Assembly (NCBI RefSeq): GCF_036324505.1
Contig: NC_086355.1
Span: 24,176,518 to 24,240,517, forward strand
From: Eleginops maclovinus
Taxonomy: Eukaryota > Chordata > Actinopteri > Perciformes > Eleginopidae
Length of the DNA: 64,000 nucleotides
Reading direction: 5' to 3'
Position numbers and translations under genes: made by a program. The notes below the pieces were generated by a model that saw nothing but the letters and a program-made list of their open reading frames with translations, was not told where the DNA came from and ran no database searches. Shown one piece after another: positions 50,618 through 61,924 of this stretch (positions are counted from its first letter, which is position 1; every line of letters starts with the position of its first letter).

Positions 50618-50832
50618 TACAGCCCCGGAAAAAATGAAGAGAGAGTTTGTCTTGTTTTATTTTTATATAGGTACGCTTTTTGAGTTAAATGTTTTTTTGT
50701 TTTTCTTATTGTATTCTATAAACTACTGGCCATTTTTCTCTGTTTTGGAATTCAATAGACACTGGAAGGGCTGCCATACATGTAGAGATAAAGATTTAAG
50801 AAACGTTTGGAGTGGTCTCTTAATTTTTTCAT
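50618..50832. repeat. TACAGC-end element, fragment b
   Basis: It begins TACAGCCCCGGAAAAAATGA and contains tctataaactactggccatt and tgccatacatgtagagataa. It has the same family as 52946-53175; the right terminus is lost. Confidence 0.75.
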
Positions 50833-51117
50833 CATTACACCATTTTTATGTTTCTGTTCGGTAAAGGTCCTGTGAGAAAGTGTAGGAAAGTGTTTCTACA
50901 CAAACCTTTATATGAATATGCACAATAAGAGATATTTAAAAGTCGTAGTACATATTGGCACTAACTCACTCCTCAGGTAAAGTTGTAGCCATCTTTACTT
51001 CTAGGGGTATGGATGAAGTATATCCTTCTTCATACACACACATCTATATAGACCTGCTTACGCTCAGTTATACAATCTACGTACCTATGTGTTCTTCTGC
51101 TTACATTTATCAGCATA

Positions 51118-51504
51118 TCCCAGATATGAAATGCTGTCATGTAGTCCATTTGCTCTTTCTGTTGCATATGATATACAACCTACTTTCTTGAAAAGATTCA
51201 TCAAACTATTGAATTTGTAGTCAATGTCATTTGATCGCCATGGTTCTACTTCCCTTAAAATAAAGTATTTCACCGATGATATATCCACAGATTTGTAATG
51301 CAGGTATGTGAAAAGACAGTGAGCAAAACTCAGGACAAAACTCTTCTGCAGTTTATCTCACACTCAGGCAAGGTGTCATGATCTGTCCTGTTTCCTGTTT
51401 TATTTTGAAAAGTCTTCATCCCCGTGTCATGTGTTACTTCCTGTCTCTGTGTTTTCCCGCCTGATGATTAGCTGGTTGTGTTCTCCTGTGTTTTCTTAAT
51501 AATG
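51118..51504 (+). repeat. inverted duplication, left arm
   Basis: It matches 62283-62654 on the opposite strand through cagatatgaaatgctgtcat, gaaccatgg-type text, gatatatccacagatttgta and tctgcagtttat. It continues into an LTR start (tgtcatgatctgtcctgttt, from 51387). Confidence 0.88.
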
Positions 51505-51540
51505 CTGCAATCAAGGCTGGATTCTGTGAATTAAAGCTGC
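51387..51540 (+). mobile_element. truncated LTR fragment
   Basis: It begins TGTCATGATC and continues cctgttttattttgaaaag, tgttacttcctgtctctgtg, like the minus strand of the solo LTR at 24069-24520. The 3' part is missing. Confidence 0.65.
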
Positions 51541-51691
51541 AGGAAAGCAAATATAAGCAATGTGTGACTATTGTAATGTATATTAATTGTTGAAGGAAAC
51601 AATTAATTATTAGTTGATAAAATAACTAATATTTGCTTTGGCTATTGAAACTAAAACTATACCTTAAACTTAGAATACTATTTTATACTGT

Positions 51692-51807
51692 ATGTTGTGT
51701 TCAACTGTAGGCAGCCACAGACGGAATAATAGCACAGGTTTGATCATCTCTGAGGATGTTGCACCCTCCTGTGTGCGATACCGGTAAAAACATCCCAAAA
51801 GTATCCA
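51692..51807 (+). repeat. direct duplication, right copy
   Basis: Near-identical to 50498-50612 over about 100 bases (gcacaggtttgatcatctct, cctcctgtgtgcgatacc). Only scattered substitutions separate the copies. Confidence 0.85.
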
Positions 51808-52648
51808 TGTATTATTCTTGTGTGGGGCGTAATAATATTATAATATTTTTCTGCGTGACTGACTCAAGGAAACTGAGGATTTGTATACATTTCAAAGTAT
51901 GTCATTTTTGGAGTTATGTGAAAAAGTAATTTTACATGTTTATAACAACATTTATAACTAAAGCCTGGAAAATATAGTAAAGGCAAGCAATTGATTTTTG
52001 TGACACCGTTATAACATAGAAATGTTTTTTTTTTTAGTTTGGCTAGATAGCAAAAACATGTGCATTTAAATGTAAATAACTCCTTACATCTTCAAGTTTC
52101 ACTGCTTCTTTATTAGTTATTGCAAAAAATGAATGCTCATTGTTTTTCATTGAAGGCTTGAACAAAACTCACAACAAAATAGAGTAACTCGAGAGCTAAA
52201 ATGCATTATTTTTCAAATATCAGATCAGTATATGAATACATGATGAATATTTCATAATGGATACAGAAAAACAGAGAAAAAAATCAACATTTGGATATTA
52301 GGTAAATAACGATAGATGTTAGATTAAAGTCAAACATTGTTCAAAGATTATCAAAAGTAAAATAGTTTCAATAAAAAAGAAGTGCCCATTATGGAACGTG
52401 AATCCCAGATACCTGATTCAAAACATTTCAAATTCTTACAGACTTAAAAACATGTGTTTTAGTCAATCCAGAACATGCAAAACAGTAATAGTTTCATTCC
52501 TTTTCAGGTCATATCATTTAAATCTGGAATTTTGTTTAGATTTCCATCATAGTTAAAAACTCCCTCATATTTACAGTGACCTTAGTACACATTCTAACAT
52601 AAGACATTTTCAAGAGGTTTGATTTTAAGGTTATACTTCACAATTCAT

Positions 52649-52654
52649 TTTATT
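52649..52654 (-). terminator. samd9l: possible poly(A) signal of SAMD9-like gene
   Basis: AATAAA on the minus strand (plus-strand tttatt) lies about 0.62 kb after the stop. It is the first canonical hexamer I see downstream. The intervening sequence includes a mobile element, so the true end could differ. Confidence 0.35.
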
Positions 52655-52945
52655 TACAAAACAATAGACTCAAAAATGTAATGTCCAGAGCTAGGGATTT
52701 TGCATTACATTAAATAGCATTTAGCCAATGCTTTTACCCAAAGCAAATTACAATAACTTTTAGAAACCATAAAGATTCAAACTAAGCACAAGAACAGTGC
52801 TGACATATTCACTTCAAACAAGCAATATCATTTTAAGCAGAAAAGTTTAAAAGGGAAAATATACTCATCAATATCCCTAGAAGTCCAGAAGTCTGAATTC
52901 TCTCAAGGTTTGATTGCACACTGGGATAAACACAGGACTGTAACA

Positions 52946-53175
52946 TACAGCGTGGAAAAAATTAAGAGAGCACTGTTTCTTAAATCTTTATCTCTACATG
53001 TATGGCAGTCATTCCAGTGTCTGTTGAATTCCAACACAGAGAAACATTGTCAGTAGTTTATAGAATACAATAAACTAAAAATAATAATAATTGAACTCAA
53101 AGACAAACCTATAAACAATAAAACAAGAGAAAATGATGATGCTGAAGTGGTCTCTTCATTTTTTCCGTGGCTGTA
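52946..53175. mobile_element. TACAGC-end DNA element, complete copy c
   Basis: The 230-bp element has inverted ends: TACAGCGTGGAAAAAATTAA on the left; the right end complements to TACAGCCACGGAAAAAATGA. The interior is aatctttatctctacatgta, tccagtgtctgttgaattcc. It lies about 100 bases past the SAMD9-like stop codon, probably in its 3' UTR. No coding. Confidence 0.8.
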
Positions 53176-53277
53176 GCTGTGCATTTGTTGATGTTGCATC
53201 ACATTTTACTTTTAAGTGAGTGTGTATAGAACAGATGGATCCAATGACTAGCTGTTGGAACAGGCTGATTTTGAAGT

Positions 53278-56200
53278 TTAGTGAATGTCCAGTGCAACAG
53301 GGCCTTTCATTGAGAAACCGGTGAAGAACGACACTTTGGACCCCTCTGCATGAGAACAAAGCTGACTTCGAAACATTGGGGTGACTTCAACCTTCAGACC
53401 TGGGATACAAGTATCTGCCAGTATCAAGTTGTTCTTCACCTCGCCAGTCACCCTGCAAAGGCACGCCTCCACCTCCTTCTCCTTCCATATTTTGCCATTT
53501 TCCCACTTCATAGCAAACTCTGCCTGCCCAGCCTTGACACGCTCTTTGATTTCCCCCAAGTGTACAAGTCGTTCATAGCCCTGCTTCCTCCCCAGGAAGA
53601 AATGGACAATGGGCCTCTTTCCATTGTACACTTCCCTCATCTCCTTGTGATAGGAGGTCCTCATCTGTGAGATGAACATCCCCAGACTTCTATGTACAAC
53701 ATCCTGCAGATAGCACTGCTGTGGCCACAACAACACAACTGCAATGAAGTACAGGGACAAAGTCTCACTTAGTGGGATCTGCTCACGGATGACTTGGCAA
53801 AGGAGATCTAATAGTTTCGGGTACGGCAGGATGTATTGTGATTCCAGTTTGATACAACTCAACACAATATTGACATAGATGAAGTTGATTCTTTCCCTCA
53901 CAGTCGGCCTTTGGGGATGTTCGCAAAGGAGCGCATACTGTTTGGCAATCTTTTTCATTGTTTCAGATGAGACCTTGTTTGAGAGACATGTCAGAATCCC
54001 AGAGTAGCTGTCAGCTTTTTGCATCTCCAGGTATTGTCTTGACTCGTGGAGTTTCAGCATGTTGAGCATGCCCTTATTCCTTAAAAGATCTGCAGAATCT
54101 GTCTTGCAGAACAGATTTGCATAAACTCTGAAACATCTGAAAAGCTCCTTTTGGGCAATTTGGTCACGATTGTCTTTCATTCCATATCTGGAGCCCAAGT
54201 TTGCATAAAAGCTTTCAAGGAAGTCGAAGTTCACCTTCATCCTAAATCTGAGGTTGTAAAGCACATCCTCAAACGGCCTGAGAGTCATGTAGAATTGTGT
54301 GTGTTTGTGGTGCCATTTATCATTTTTCTCGACATCCTGAAGTTTCATATGTCCAGAGAGAACCCGGCTCATAATGTCATGGCGGACATTGTCGGAAGAA
54401 AATACCGGGGTCTTTCCCAGCACTTCAATGACAATTACACCGACCTGAATTTCTCCCAGGCACCCTGCTGTGTTGAAAGGACAGTTGTCTTTCACGTTTT
54501 CCAATCGTTGCAATGACTCCTTCTTTGCAAGGCTCTGTGTATCCTTGAACGCATCCATTGCTGACTGGGCCATTTTGAGAAACTCGTCCAATTTTTTAGG
54601 ACTGATAGGTTCCTCCTTGTAGTTTGCAATGGCATTCTTCAGCTCATGCTTGATAACTTGTGCTGATGTGTCAGCGAAATAGGAGTTGTCCTTGGAGAGT
54701 TCCATTGCTCTACGTGCCCAATCTGCTGCCTCTAAGAAGTCCTTCTTTTTTAGGTAATAGTACCTGGCCAGTAACTGAGAGACAACTGCATCTTTTGGAA
54801 ACCGTTTGGATGCATTTTGAAGCACCATCTCTTCTAGTCCTGGGGTTTCACTTGCAATGTGTAGAAGTAGTGGAGAGAACTGAGATACCTCCTCTGAATG
54901 ATATCTTTTCACCAAAATGTGGTGAACATCTTGCAGGAGTTGGTCTTTGCCTTGTGTGCTCTCATAAAGCTTTTCTGTGGTCAGCAGGATGTCAGTAATA
55001 TCAGCTTTACTGACTTTGTGTGTTGTTGTGAGTTCCTGCAAACAGTGCTCAGCAATACTTGGATGGATCATTTTCACGGCTTTAAATACTACCTTACCCG
55101 CAACTGAGCAGGTGTCAATTAAAGTGGAAAATTTCCCAAAACCTTCTTCAGCTTTGATGGTCCCACAAACTGGTTTTGGTTGAAGACCAAGAAACTCCTC
55201 ACACAAGGAGACAGATAGTGAGGAATTTTTGCAGTATACCTTCAACAGGACCAAAACAGCCAGGAGTTGTGCAGGTTTCTGATTTATGTTGAAGCTCTTG
55301 AGGGTGTTGCGGGCCACACCTTGAACATACTCTGTCCTGAAGTTCTTCTTCATGATCATGAACCCATAGAACGTTTCTGCATTCTTGTGTGTCTTCTCTA
55401 TTTCTTTAAGTTTTTTCTCAAACAGTTCCTGCTCCTTCTCAGAGAGATTGTTTCCAATGAATACTGTCTCTTCAGTTTGTTCCGGCAGTTCAGGGGACTC
55501 TAACCTCATACAGTTCAGAAGAATGACCTGTGCAGACTTTGACTGAATCTTTTTCTTGGCACACTCTTTTTCGATGAGCTGCTGCAAGTCAAATACTTTT
55601 TCCTTATCATCAAAGTCATCTATCATCAGCAAAACAGGGATGCGTGGTAATTTCTCCTCATGTTTGTACATTAAAAGATTGACTACTTGATCAGCAACTT
55701 CAGCAAAGTCAGCATTGCTGTCTGTGAGGACTGCACAACGGAATTTTTCCCGGAGAGCCCATAAAGTGTGCATGGCCAAAGTTGTGCCACCACATCCAGG
55801 CACATGGATGAGGTTGAAGACCACGCAGGCATTTCTGAGGGAGCACAAGTCTGGTATGACTGTGTCCATGATGAAGTCAAACTTGTCTCGTTTGATGAAT
55901 GGTGTGGATGCAGGCTGCTCTGAGAAATAGAAGTTCCACCATGAGACTTTTCCTCCTTTGTAGAAGTTCTCCTCTATGACAATTTGGTCATCGTTTCCTC
56001 CATCACATTGGTTCACACACAGGACCTCTAAGGAACTCAGGCTACGCTCTACTTTCTTTTCTAAGGAGACTTTGCTTCCCCCCCCACAGGGTAGGAAACG
56101 GCTGGATCTACGGTTTTTGGACAAAAGACTTAGGATGGTGCCATTGACTTCAGCAAAGCTGAGATCATATATGCATCTTCCAGAGATATTGATCCCGCAC

Positions 56201-58074
56201 CGAGCATCAATAAGGTCCTTCCAGGAAGTAAATGCTTTCTCGTTGTCACATATGCAAAGTATTTGCTCTGTGCCTCTGAGTTCCTGCCAGAATGTACTGA
56301 AAGTCTCAACAAGAGGGTCCATCCTCTCACTCACTGTTGACAAAAGTAAAAAAACAACAAGGAATCTCTTGTTTGGAAGCACATCTTTACGACACAAGAA
56401 AGAAATCACATCTCGAATGGAGGCTCCCTTATCCATCAACCACTCATCTATGTCTGAAGGTGTCTCCTCCTCAATACCTCCATTGCAGAACACCCAGCTG
56501 GTGTTTCGAGTTAATTTCAACTTGTTTGCAATGTCCTCAACTCCTTCTGTGATTTTATACTTTGCCGGTAAATGGACACTTACTGTACTCTGCTGTTCAA
56601 AGTGATGCTGTAATCCATGTTTGGCTGATTCTGGATCGAAGTCCAAAACAGCTGTTGGGTTGAGCTCTACGAGAAATCCTAGAGATTCTAACTGGGTTGA
56701 ATGTGATTTGTTAGTTACTATTACATATCGCTCAAAGTGTGACTTATCTAAAGAGAGGGTTCCACCAGTTATCATCTGACTGAGTCTGGAGCCTTGGGTA
56801 CTGCTTTTAATCACATTGAGGTGTTTCTCTTCAGCTTGTTTCCGGAGTTGTGATCGCTGTACCATACTGTCAACAAACTGGTTGTACTCTTCCATCGGTT
56901 TGGCAAATGAGGTTAGTGCGAGAAGATTCCTGCTGCTTCCTCCATCACGGACAAAGAGTTGCTTGGATGATTTTGTTTCATTTTCATCGGTTTCTTTACC
57001 TTTTCCTTTTTTCTTGGCTTTTTTGGTGTTCAAGTTGAATGTGTGGTAGATGCTTTCTTCACACACCGTAGAGTCAGGAACTATGTCCACCTCTATCACA
57101 CATTTGTCAGAAGATGTCATATTCTTGTTAAGAACCTCAACAAATCGAGGAGGTTTGATGGAATTCTGAGCAGATTGTTTGTGTTTATAGCCAAAGCAAC
57201 CATTGATGGCTGATTTTAGTTCCTTTAAATAGGCCTCTTTGTCCTTAACAACCACTCCCAACACTTGCCCATGGCTGAAATCTGGCTCGTCACCTATTCC
57301 AAAGTGTATGGTGCCATTCGTGCGGCTATTCATGCAGGCAGCAGCAAAGCGGATAACCTCAGAGGTGAACTTACTCATCTTAGTTTCATCAGTTGTATTA
57401 ATGAAACCTTTATACTCGTGGCAGGGTTCAATTAAGTCTAAAGCACCTGATTCTGGAATATCAAGAATGTTGCTTTCGATGTATCTATGTGTATCATGCT
57501 GCCTACAAAATGGATAAGGCTTGCATGGTCTTCCACGCTGATTTGTAGCATTTGTTGGCTCCTCTTTCTTTAATTTGACTAACTCATCTCTGGCATGAAT
57601 GAAAAGTTTTGCAGGTCCAAAAGTCACATCCATTAGTTTTAAGTCTTCTCTATCTAAAAGCAAAAGACTCGGCCCATTAATGTCCTGCTCAAACAGGATT
57701 TCTGCAACTCCGCCGTCAACATCTTCCAGTGTGAGAGTCCATTCTTTCACTTGGTCTTTACTCCAGTCCTTGATGTCAGGGGGAAAATCCTCCTCCTGAA
57801 TCTAAAATACAAAGTCCTGTTATTTTTCAAACTCGTATGAATGAACACTTATTTATTGGCCGTATTAAGGTGTTAAAACATTAGGTGGAGTAATACATAA
57901 CAACTTGAAGTTTTGTTATAGGTTAGAGTACAAAGTTGTTAGTTTGATAAATGGAAATTTAAATGCATGTAATCCAAATTTCCCTTGTTGGACGGTTAAG
58001 GTATAGGAGCACCTTCTTTTAAAATGCCGATTGTTTTAACAGTCATTTACCTTGATTTCACCTCGATCTGCCAT
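53278..58074 (-). CDS. samd9l: SAMD9/SAMD9L-like protein
   Basis: SAMD9-family proteins are large cytoplasmic, interferon-responsive factors that restrict viruses and repress translation; human SAMD9 is reported to cleave tRNA-Phe through its AlbA-type domain. Two coding exons join in phase 0: 58074-58051 (MADRGEIK) and 57801-53278 (stop TAA), about 1,515 residues against 1,589 in human SAMD9. I see, in order: an N-terminal SAM domain (about 14-80, DWSKDQVKEWTLTLEDVDGG); a Schlafen-type AlbA_2 domain (about 140-300, RFAAACMNSRTNGTIHFGIG); a lysine-rich insert (about 270); a SIR2-like region (about 385-560); a P-loop NTPase with HVPGCGGTTLAM (about 675) and Walker B VLLMIDDFDD (about 730); a TPR-like region (about 1000); and a C-terminal OB-like part (about 1410-1510). 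The Walker A core has GGTT where a lysine usually stands. No frameshift is seen. SAMD9 and SAMD9L cannot be told apart here. Confidence 0.93.
57802..58050 (-). other. samd9l: SAMD9-like intron
   Basis: A short (249-base) AT-rich intron with GT/AG ends. No other feature seen. Confidence 0.8.
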
Positions 58075-58115
58075 GGTGGTGCTGGTTCCTTCTTCACAAA
58101 AGTATATCACTAGAC
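58051..58115 (-). CDS. samd9l: SAMD9-like first coding exon with 5' UTR
   Basis: On the minus strand, tttttgcag|gtctag opens the exon at 58115; ATG is at 58074-58072 in a strong Kozak context (caccaccATGG); eight codons follow, then donor atcaag|gtaaat. The open frame of the big exon extends in frame back to its acceptor gtattttag at 57801, so the GTG at 57750 is not the start. The position of a short ATG exon before one giant exon fits the family. Confidence 0.8.
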
Positions 58116-58335
58116 CTGCAAAAATAATCAAATATTTAAAAGGAGCAAATCACATTACAGGAGTAGACATTGATCAGGAAACTCGTTTGAATAAAATAAC
58201 ATACGTTTGCTCTTTATCTTTATTTTTCCTGCTCATCCATGATAGCTGGATCAAATCTTAACCATGAATGCTGCAACAGAAAGCATAAATATAAACATAT
58301 TGATGTCTTAACAAATGTTTGAGCCTTATCAGCAC

Positions 58336-58650
58336 TATGCATTGCCTGAAACGCTGCCATTCCTTTGACATTATGTTACATTCGCGCTTCTATTGGCTAG
58401 CGCTCCAACACATTGTACGTGATAGGCTAAGGGGCGGGACATCTCTGAGCAGTTGACCAATCAGAACAAAGCCGGCCAACTAACCAACCAGAGCAGACTG
58501 GGCTCTGGTTTCAGACAGAGGGTGAAAAGACGTGCTGCAGCACAGGCAGTATGAGAAAAATAAAGAGCTTTCTGAACATTAAAGCATGGAGACATGTCCC
58601 AGTCACTACATACTGATATGAAACTTAACAGGGACATTATATGACCTGTT
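58336..58650. mobile_element. non-coding DNA element, copy B (truncated)
   Basis: ctattggctagcgctccaac, gggcgggacatctctgagca, agactgggctctggtttcag and gcatggagacatgtcccagt match the 23724-24608 element. It lacks the solo LTR and so preserves the empty insertion site. Confidence 0.78.
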
Positions 58651-60173
58651 TTGTTAATTTTATTCTTTAATAAAAAACAAAGTTCTATAGTTAAGTTTTG
58701 TTATTAATGATTTTAGAGTTGTTTACATTTTATTTTAGGTATTTTTAATAGTGGCACACCATTTCTTACCCAATTTATATTCAAGGCGTATTAAAGGGCC
58801 TGGTATGTAAGTTCCTGTTTTTTGGTCTGTAGCCAGGGTTGCTTTGTGCCTGATGTAAAAAAAAAACATTTCCACATCATCTCCTCCCTTTGTGGCAAAA
58901 CGCTTTGACGTATCACTCAAATAGGTACTGATCATGCTAGATTTCTAGCTCTCTATCCCTGTCTCAAGCTCCTGCTCACTTCATCAGGCCATGTGCTCTC
59001 CTCTAACTCCCCTGACCTGCCATCATGGATACTGCACTAGAGGCCCTCAGACCCGGGCCCTTACTCACTCTACACTCTTGTCTGAACTTGTGTTTTTGTG
59101 AAATGTCTAAATCGTCAGAAGTGTTATTGACACGCCCGTTTGACAGAGGATGCATCATCTGGTAACTTGTATGAAATTGACAGCAAAGTTTCCCAGCATT
59201 AATTTCAGGCTAGCATTAATGTGTGTTGAATTTGCTTTTCTTAATAGGTTATTTATATATATATATTAGAAATGTAGTTCAGAGACATAAACTGTTGTCA
59301 CATACAGGTAAGACATGTGCTTTTGTATTTAAGACAAAGCATATCATTGTTATTCATTTATTGTTTTATTTAAAACAGGGACAGTGTGCAAAAAATGGTG
59401 ATTTGATCTGGTATCCTGGAATCCCAATCATTTTTTTTCACCTGACATTAACAGAAACTAAGGGAAAACAGTTTTAAGCTGACTTTAACTGTCTAATATG
59501 TGTAGGGATAACATTGCACCGTTTCTTTTGCAGTAACCAAAAGAGCAGTTTGAGCAAATGTAGTTTCTCCTTATTGATGATCTTGTCTTATATCATCAGG
59601 AATAAATTGTTAAATCAATTGTAAAACAACCATGCAGTGTAATATGAATTAAACAAACATTGATCATGAGCAAAAACATTTCAATGCTCATTTAGTTCCA
59701 TTCTTTGATAGTAATGCAACAGTTAGATTTTCTCCATCGCGTTCAGAGATCAGCCGTGTATTAAGACACCGTATGTTGTACAGGCCTGTGACCAGAAGGT
59801 GGGACAAAAACACCGATCTCACGAGCACATCATCATAGCTGCAGCTGTATTTAAGTCATTACGAATACATTTGAATTTAATTTGCAATTCAAATTATTAT
59901 AAAAGCGTCAGAACAAGGCTTCCATCTCAGAATGGCATCTGCTAAATAGTTATTTTTACTTGAAGACAGCTGAAAATGTTCCAAGTATGTAAATACATTT
60001 CTGAACCTCCCGTCAGCCCTAATCTGATAACTGTTGCCCCACTCACTCCAGCCAGAACCATCACTATAACCGGTTAAACCTGTGGCAGTTCTTCTGGTGC
60101 TCTGCCTGTCACCAGAGGTCACAATAACAGCAGAGAGAGGCCGACTGTCTCACAGTCTGCAATGATGATGCCA

Positions 60174-60721
60174 GAGTTGGAAGAAGTATTCAGATGCTTT
60201 ACTTCAGTAAAAGCACAAATAGATTATTGTCAAAATACTAGATTACACACAAAATTCCTGCATTCAAAATCTCACTTAAGCGAAAGTACAAAAGTATTAT
60301 CAGCAAAACGTACTTCAAGTATAAATAATAAAAGTATTAATTGTGCCTTTATGTGTTTTTATAATTATATTTATACATGTGTCAATTCTACATAATATTA
60401 TTGCATCAAGTAGCTTTGTACTGTTGGAGACAAACAAAGTTCTGATTTACTTTTTGGCAAATATTGAAATAATTATACTTTTTTGTGACTTAAAGTGTTA
60501 GTCCACTAGTTTCATTTTTAAAGATGAATTTTGTTTTAAAGCAGCTAAAGCTGTTAATAAATGTAGTGGAGTATAATCACACGACTTCCCTTTTCAATAA
60601 AGTGAAATGTAAAGAAAAAGAGAAAAAATTAAATGGAAACACTCAAGTAAAGTATGAGTCCCTCAAAATTGTACTTAATTGCAGTACTTGAGTAACAGTA
60701 TTTAGTTACTTCCCACCTCTG
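60174..60721. repeat. TACTT-rich repeat, most complete copy
   Basis: It begins gagttggaagaagtattcag and ends gtatttagttacttcccacc. It has the same family as copies at 1.7, 10.7 and 36.1 kb and lacks the nested insertions those carry. Confidence 0.7.
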
Positions 60722-61340
60722 GATGAGGCATCACCCTCCTGGAAACAGAAGTAAAGATTAAAGTCCAACCCTAAACGTTATTGGACGATTAATTATTCAA
60801 ATATATGAACGGACTGGCCTGGTGTTATTTTAGAACTTGTGCATTTCCGGAAGAGGTTACAGAAAAGAAAGAAACAGGAAATGACCCTGAAGTATAATAA
60901 TGAATTTAGTACATTGAAGGGTTGATGAATTCAATAGTGACACTGTTTACATCAACACTGACCAACACACTGCATTTTTAATCCCTACCCAGTCTGTTTC
61001 TCATGGTTTCTGCTGTCATGGTGCACTCAGAGCCACATTTGGAATTATGAAAAAGCTTGTGTTTTTTCACTGTGTTCCCTGGTGCCGACACTGGCTACAC
61101 ACAATCCGGAAGAAGCTGCAGCTCGAACTCTTAATGCGCAATACACCACGGACTGGTGGGTGTGAATCACTGCATTGTCAAAGCAGAAAACAGGAAGTTT
61201 CTTAAAAGATTCGGAATCCGACTAACCTATGAGCAGAATGCAGGAAGACACAAGCGACGAGTATAACATACATCATGACACCGGACATGCTGTATTCAGT
61301 GATTTAGCTGGCTGTTTTCTAACACTGCGTACATACATGG

Positions 61341-61341
<1 letters not shown>

Positions 61342-61435
<94 letters not shown>
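61342..61435 (+). repeat. (CA)47 microsatellite
   Basis: A CA array of about 94 bases, paired with an equally long GT array 208 bases to its right. Confidence 0.97.
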
Positions 61436-61439
<4 letters not shown>

Positions 61440-61575
61440 CATCCCAGAGACTTGTTCCTCCTCTGTCCGATAACTGTCAACCACGCGCAGCTCAAGAGCA
61501 GAGTTTAGAGATAAGCAGACTGCATCAAACACACCTTCCTCCTCACCCTCATCCTCCTGTTTGCAGAGGAGAGAG
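61440..61575 (-). other. samd9l: candidate non-coding first exon of SAMD9-like gene
   Basis: On the minus strand a non-repeat stretch ends at a perfect donor, gggatg|gtgagt, at the edge of a (CA)n array, and has no long frame. Spliced to the acceptor at 58116 it would make a 5' UTR with a tiny upstream frame (ATGGTCTAG). The 5' end is guessed from a TATA-like ttttatat at about 61599-61606. Confidence 0.3.
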
Positions 61576-61621
61576 TCAGGCTGAGGAGGAACTGGCGATA
61601 TAAAAGTGGGCGGTCTGTTCC

Positions 61622-61636
61622 GAGGAAACGAAAGCT
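61622..61636. promoter_or_regulatory. candidate IRF-binding element
   Basis: GAGGAAACGAAAGC contains the IRF half-site core AANNGAAA (AAACGAAA). It lies about 50 bases upstream of the proposed first exon of the SAMD9-like gene. It has one fewer base between GAAA blocks than a full ISRE, so it is a weak match. Confidence 0.3.
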
Positions 61637-61641
61637 AACAC

Positions 61642-61643
<2 letters not shown>

Positions 61644-61738
<95 letters not shown>
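61644..61738 (+). repeat. (GT)47 microsatellite
   Basis: A GT array of about 95 bases in inverted relation to the CA array at 61342. Frames through it are artefacts. Confidence 0.97.
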
Positions 61739-61739
<1 letters not shown>

Positions 61740-61812
61740 GGGCATGACAAACGAATCCTTTATGTTCCTGCTTTCTTTTCTTTTTCTCCTCTCCTTTATT
61801 CAAGAAAGTTGC

Positions 61813-61924
61813 ATGTATACATGTACGGAGCCACGAATTACTATTTCGTGGGAACGAATTAATATTTCGTGGCCACAACTTATTTTATTTTTTTCCCATG
61901 TCATATCTGGGGCTCCGTATACAT
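61813..61924. repeat. short foldback repeat with ATTTCGTGG motif
   Basis: The outer ends atgtatacatgtacggagcc and ggctccgtatacatc are inverted. Inside, cacgaattactatttcgtgg and cgaattaatatttcgtggcc are two tandem near-palindromes. It looks like a MITE relic. Confidence 0.55.

Larger units (their letters stand above)
44693..52945. other. intergenic region between gli2 and SAMD9-like gene
   Basis: AT-rich and without a convincing gene. It holds three recognisable repeat groups: TACAGC-end elements (46132-46305, 50618-50832), a TACTT fragment (49491-49590), and a direct duplication (50498-50612 / 51692-51807) next to the left half of an inverted duplication (51118-51504). The stretches 47.2-49.1 and 49.6-50.4 kb look unique and could include conserved non-coding elements. 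Confidence 0.6.
58116..61439. other. non-coding region upstream of SAMD9-like ATG
   Basis: It holds a DNA-element copy (58336-58650), a TACTT repeat (60174-60721) and AT-rich unique sequence. It would be the first intron if the proposed exon at 61.44-61.58 kb is real. Nothing coding recognised. Confidence 0.6.

Noticed and set aside
57748..57750. GTG at 57750 as the start of the SAMD9-like protein
   Set aside because: The frame continues upstream to a good acceptor at 57801, and the SAM domain begins before this codon; an ATG exon at 58074 joins in phase.
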